Positions 62,161 to 64,000 of a DNA stretch of 64,000 bases are shown in pieces. Positions within the stretch are counted from its first letter, which is position 1; every line of letters starts with the position of its first letter. The notes beneath the pieces were generated by a model. That model worked only from the letters and a program-made list of their open reading frames with translations, ran no database searches and was not told the origin of the DNA. The position numbers were made by a program, and so were the translations under genes. The DNA is from Castellaniella hirudinis_A (lineage in GTDB: Bacteria; Pseudomonadota; Gammaproteobacteria; Burkholderiales; Burkholderiaceae_B): positions 62,001 to 126,000 of the forward strand of contig NZ_JBLGTV010000005.1 of assembly GCF_047468865.1 (NCBI RefSeq), in the 5' to 3' direction.

Positions 62161-62421
62161 TCATCCGAAATGTTTAGTTTTAGTAGTCGATTCACGAACC
62201 GGCGTAGGCGCGGGTTCGTTTTTCTTTCCGCTATGCTCGGAATGACATGATTGCATTCCCTTCATCATGAAGAGCATCATCAACGGACAGATCAAGAAGA
62301 ATAAAAAGGGGCTTGCGGCGACAATCCACTCACGCGCGGTCGGTAACGTCGCGTAAACCAACGCAACCAGCACAGCCAGCCCTAGGCCACCTTTCAACAT
62401 GGTCTTCATATCGCATTTCAT
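62161..62421 (-). CDS. DUF2933-like small membrane protein
   Basis: An 86-residue protein with two membrane segments (GLGLAVLVALVYATLP and ASPFLFFLICPLMMLFMMKGMQSCHSEH) and a polar tail. DUF2933 members occur next to copper and dsbD genes. The Met/Cys/His motif after the second helix suggests metal contact. It precedes dsbD by 12 bases. Start Met1 (62421) or Met5 (62409). Confidence 0.75.
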   Translation of the reverse strand: MKCDMKTMLKGGLGLAVLVALVYATLPTAREWIVAASPFLFFLICPLMMLFMMKGMQSCHSEHSGKKNEPAPTPVRESTTKTKHFG

Positions 62422-62861
62422 TTCTCGAAACTCCTGTTGCCTGAATGCTCGCCAGAGCTAATTTACATATCCAACGATGACACCACTATAGCGATCCATA
62501 CCTGTCAGGCGGATTGCTTCAACATTACATCTTTGTCATCTTCATATTGCACTCCTGACTTTCTTGAAATTCCATTGAAAACCCAGGCAATGCAGCACCT
62601 TGCATACATTGCAGGGACATGTATTACAAACATGTAATCTCAGGGTAATAGTTACGTCAGAAGCGAAACCATATAGTTTCGACTATCGGCCCTGTTGTGA
62701 AGAGCTCCGACCCGTCGGTCGAAGTTTCTTCGCCACGATGCAAGGGCATCGCCGGTGTCGCATTGATATTGCTTCGCTTGATCTCGTCCGAAAGGTGAGA
62801 CTTTCGCTCTGGCACTTGGTCAGCAAGCAGGTTCTCTTTTCCTGTCTATATTGGAGGCATC
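62422..62861. promoter_or_regulatory. Divergent control region with three GTAAT half-sites
   Basis: No gene. ATTAC (62623-62627), GTAAT (62634-62638) and GTAAT (62645-62649) are spaced 11 bases each, forming ATTACA-aaca-TGTAAT plus a third site. It separates the leftward DUF2933/dsbD unit from the rightward beta-propeller gene and could control both. An AGGAGG-like GGAGG lies 10 bases before ATG 62862. Confidence 0.55.
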
Positions 62862-63896
62862 ATGCTCAAACTTCGTCCCATTCTTCTGGCTGTCACCCTC
62901 GCTTTTTCCGCCAGCATGGTCCATGCATCATCCCTTCCTAACGGAGTCGTGTATAGCGCTAATGAAGGAGACGGATCCATTAGCAAAATCACGCTAAACA
63001 CAGGCGATGTAAAAACGACTCAGATCAGCGTCATACCCCACAATGTGCAGATTGCTCCTGACGGAAAAACATTGCTCGCTGTCGGCACAGCAAAAGCGGA
63101 AGGAGGCGGGCATGGTAATGGGCATGGTGTTGACATCGACAGCCATGGGGATGCTGGCCTGCTGATCCTGGATGTAGATCAACTTGATAAAGTGCTGAAA
63201 ACGCTGCCTTCAGGCGACCATCCTGCTCATGTCGTCACCAGCCCGGATGGCCGCTACGCCTATATCACGAACGCGGATGCAAACCAATTGTCCGTCGTGG
63301 ACACCCAAGCAGGGAAACTTACCGCTGAAGTTGCCACCGGCGCTTATCCTCACGGCCTGCGGTTAAGCCCGGATGGACGCGAACTTTACGTCGCGAATCT
63401 CAGCGATAACTCTGTGTCCGTCATTGATCCTAAAACCATCAAGGAAACAGCCAGAATTTCTGTTGGGCAAGCGCCCGTGCAAGTGGCATTCACAAAGGAC
63501 GGCAAGCAGGTATATGTCTCATTGCGAGATGAGAACAGCGTCGCAGTCATCGATATTGCTACAAGAAAAGTCATCAACCAGATCAATGTCGGCCGTGGCC
63601 CAATCCAGCTATATGCCGGCGCCGGCGATACGATGTTTGTGGCCAACCAGGGAAGCGACACTAAGCCGGATAATACGGTATCGGTTATCGACACCCGAAA
63701 CCAGAGCGTGATCGAGACGGTGGTGACGGGCAAAGGCGCCCATGGGGTAGTCGCGAGCGGAGACGGAAAATATGTCTTCGTCACCAATACCCTTGACAAT
63801 AGCGTGAGCGCGATCGATGTCGGCACCAAAAAAGTGGTTGCCACCTACCAGGTCGGACCCAATCCCAACGGGATCACATATCGTAGCCTCCCTTAA
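62862..63896 (+). CDS. Secreted YncE-like beta-propeller protein
   Basis: A 344-residue protein with a signal peptide (LLAVTLAFSASMVHA) and a seven-bladed propeller of the YVTN/YncE type; the blade signature recurs, for instance PDGRYAYITNADANQLSVVDTQ and PDGRELYVANLSDNSVSVIDP. A His/Gly insertion at about residues 82-96 (GGGHGNGHGVDIDSHG) is not usual and could bind metal. YncE is copper- and iron-linked in E. coli; the function here is inferred. It lies at the end of the window. Confidence 0.85.
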   Translation: MLKLRPILLAVTLAFSASMVHASSLPNGVVYSANEGDGSISKITLNTGDVKTTQISVIPHNVQIAPDGKTLLAVGTAKAEGGGHGNGHGVDIDSHGDAGLLILDVDQLDKVLKTLPSGDHPAHVVTSPDGRYAYITNADANQLSVVDTQAGKLTAEVATGAYPHGLRLSPDGRELYVANLSDNSVSVIDPKTIKETARISVGQAPVQVAFTKDGKQVYVSLRDENSVAVIDIATRKVINQINVGRGPIQLYAGAGDTMFVANQGSDTKPDNTVSVIDTRNQSVIETVVTGKGAHGVVASGDGKYVFVTNTLDNSVSAIDVGTKKVVATYQVGPNPNGITYRSLP

Positions 63897-64000
63897 CCGA
63901 GGGAGGGTATGCGGGCAAGCTTATCGCGCAGTCAATGCGGATTGCAAACCGACCCCCGTTCTACAAAAAAACAAATATTGCGACTTCGAAATGGTGGATC

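Noticed and set aside
26060..64000. Second att copy of the ssrA end inside the window
   Set aside because: No convincing copy of the T-arm/CCA sequence was found by eye, so the right end of the element is taken to be outside the window.
1..64000. CRISPR arrays, rRNA and tRNA genes
   Set aside because: No spaced direct repeats of the right size, no rRNA sequence, and no cloverleaf other than the tRNA-like part of tmRNA were recognised.

Overview
The window looks like a chromosome segment of a high-GC betaproteobacterium of the Alcaligenaceae type (Bordetella, Achromobacter, Castellaniella, Pusillimonas and relatives). The evidence is the tmRNA, whose tag reads ANDERFALAA, the gene neighbourhoods (slpA-ispH, a livH/fused livMG/livF operon, lipA) and the strong GC bias. 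The left 26 kb is ordinary core genome. From about 26.06 kb to the right end it is a large integrated accessory element inserted at the 3' end of ssrA; its far end is not visible in the window.

Core part (1-26.06 kb): the 3' end of a ProV-type osmoprotectant ATPase gene; a MATE exporter; two family-39 glycosyltransferases; L31 type B; RadC; slpA-ispH followed by an NAD-dependent dehydrogenase; a YdgA-like protein and a HIT protein; a branched-chain amino acid (or amide) ABC operon with a fused permease-ATPase; GTP cyclohydrolase II; a PAS-GGDEF-EAL protein; lipA; a LysR-pirin divergent pair; an FMN reductase; a dienelactone-hydrolase-like protein; MtfA; ssrA.

Element part (26.06-64 kb): integrase, excisionase and small DNA-binding regulators (26.1-28.9 kb). 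Then an eight-gene arsenic operon arsR-arsI-arsC-arsA-acr3-MFS-arsC2-arsH (35.6 to 29.1 kb, leftward) behind a perfect 10-bp inverted-repeat operator. Next a first copper/thiol module (41.0 to 35.9 kb, leftward: small periplasmic and membrane proteins, a degenerate multicopper oxidase, a DsbD split over two genes, a DUF411 protein), which appears to start from a CueR-type promoter lying inside the end of merR. Then a short mer operon without merA (41.1-42.5 kb). Then a conjugation 'leading-region' block (42.5-46.9 kb: RadC-like, DUF3560 and SSB genes separated by repeated and strongly structured non-coding DNA) next to a leftward MobF relaxase-helicase. A truncated gene, an IS3-family remnant and a LysR stump mark an old rearrangement at 50.3-51.9 kb. 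Last comes a second copper module (52.2-63.9 kb: P1B ATPase, DUF411, cytochrome c, cupredoxin, CopB, CopA, M23 peptidase, DsbD, DUF2933-like, YncE-like beta-propeller).

How it fits together (inference): the element carries arsenic detoxification (arsenate reduction, arsenite extrusion, organoarsenical handling), periplasmic copper handling done twice with paired oxidases, thiol-redox proteins and DUF411 proteins, and mercury uptake. Three promoters in the second copper module share ATTAC/GTAAT half-sites at 11-bp phasing, which suggests a common CopR-like response regulator that is not encoded in the window. The least explained parts are the duplicated leader sequences and nested hairpins of the leading region and the multicopper oxidase that has lost several copper ligands.
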